A stretch of DNA of 6,212 nucleotides, from the NCBI GenBank assembly GCA_017958015.1, contig JAGDDM010000292.1, positions 1-6,212 of the forward strand. The letters run 5' to 3'. The notes beneath the pieces are model-generated. The model was not told the DNA's origin, searched no databases, and saw nothing but the letters and a program-made list of their open reading frames with translations. Made by a program: the position numbers and the translations under genes. Of this stretch, positions 6,212 to 6,212 are shown piece after piece. The DNA comes from Abditibacteriota bacterium (GTDB lineage: Bacteria; Armatimonadota; UBA5829). The first letter of the stretch is position 1. The number at the start of each line of letters is the position of its first letter.

Positions 6212-6212
6212 C

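Overview
The window carries five complete or near-complete plus-strand genes and one convergent minus-strand gene. All of them relate to, or plausibly relate to, the cell envelope. The plus-strand genes are GC-rich (roughly 55-60%), closely packed and carry good Shine-Dalgarno sequences. The protease is a two-PDZ DegP/DegQ-type HtrA, the form typical of diderm bacteria, and it sits next to an ECF sigma / zinc anti-sigma pair. I infer a GC-rich diderm, possibly an anaerobe such as a member of Synergistota. No rRNA or other phylogenetic marker is present, so this is only a guess.

Layout: (1) 1-951, alanine racemase (alr), missing its N-terminus at the window edge. (2) 976-1971, NAD(P)-dependent glycerol-3-phosphate dehydrogenase (gpsA), 24 bases downstream of alr. 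(3) A 58-base gap at 1972-2029 with a candidate ECF-type promoter (GGGAAC, 17 bases, CGTA) and an alternative sigma-A-like one. (4) 2030-2614, ECF sigma factor. (5) 2622-3164, membrane-anchored zinc-binding (ZAS) anti-sigma factor, 7 bases downstream. (6) 3204-4658, HtrA serine protease with two PDZ domains. (7) 4664-4707, a strong bidirectional intrinsic terminator. (8) 4706-6211, minus strand, a polytopic membrane protein of the DUF6020 type whose start lies at the window edge.

How the genes fit together: Alr supplies D-alanine for peptidoglycan and GpsA supplies sn-glycerol-3-phosphate for phospholipids. The sigma, anti-sigma and HtrA genes look like an envelope-stress module comparable in order to mycobacterial sigE-rseA-htrA and to algU-mucA-...-mucD of Pseudomonas, but without an RseB/MucB-like gene between them. 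The DUF6020-like protein has a multi-pass layout reminiscent of GT-C glycosyltransferases, but its function is unknown.

The most noteworthy points are the candidate autoregulatory ECF promoter, the anti-sigma factor's Tyr-rich extracytoplasmic tail ending in Phe-Val-Tyr next to a PDZ protease gene, and a sharp GC step inside the DUF6020 gene (its 3' end is about 65% GC, most of the rest about 32-48%) that suggests a mosaic or transferred gene. I found no tRNA, rRNA, CRISPR array, insertion sequence or attachment site.
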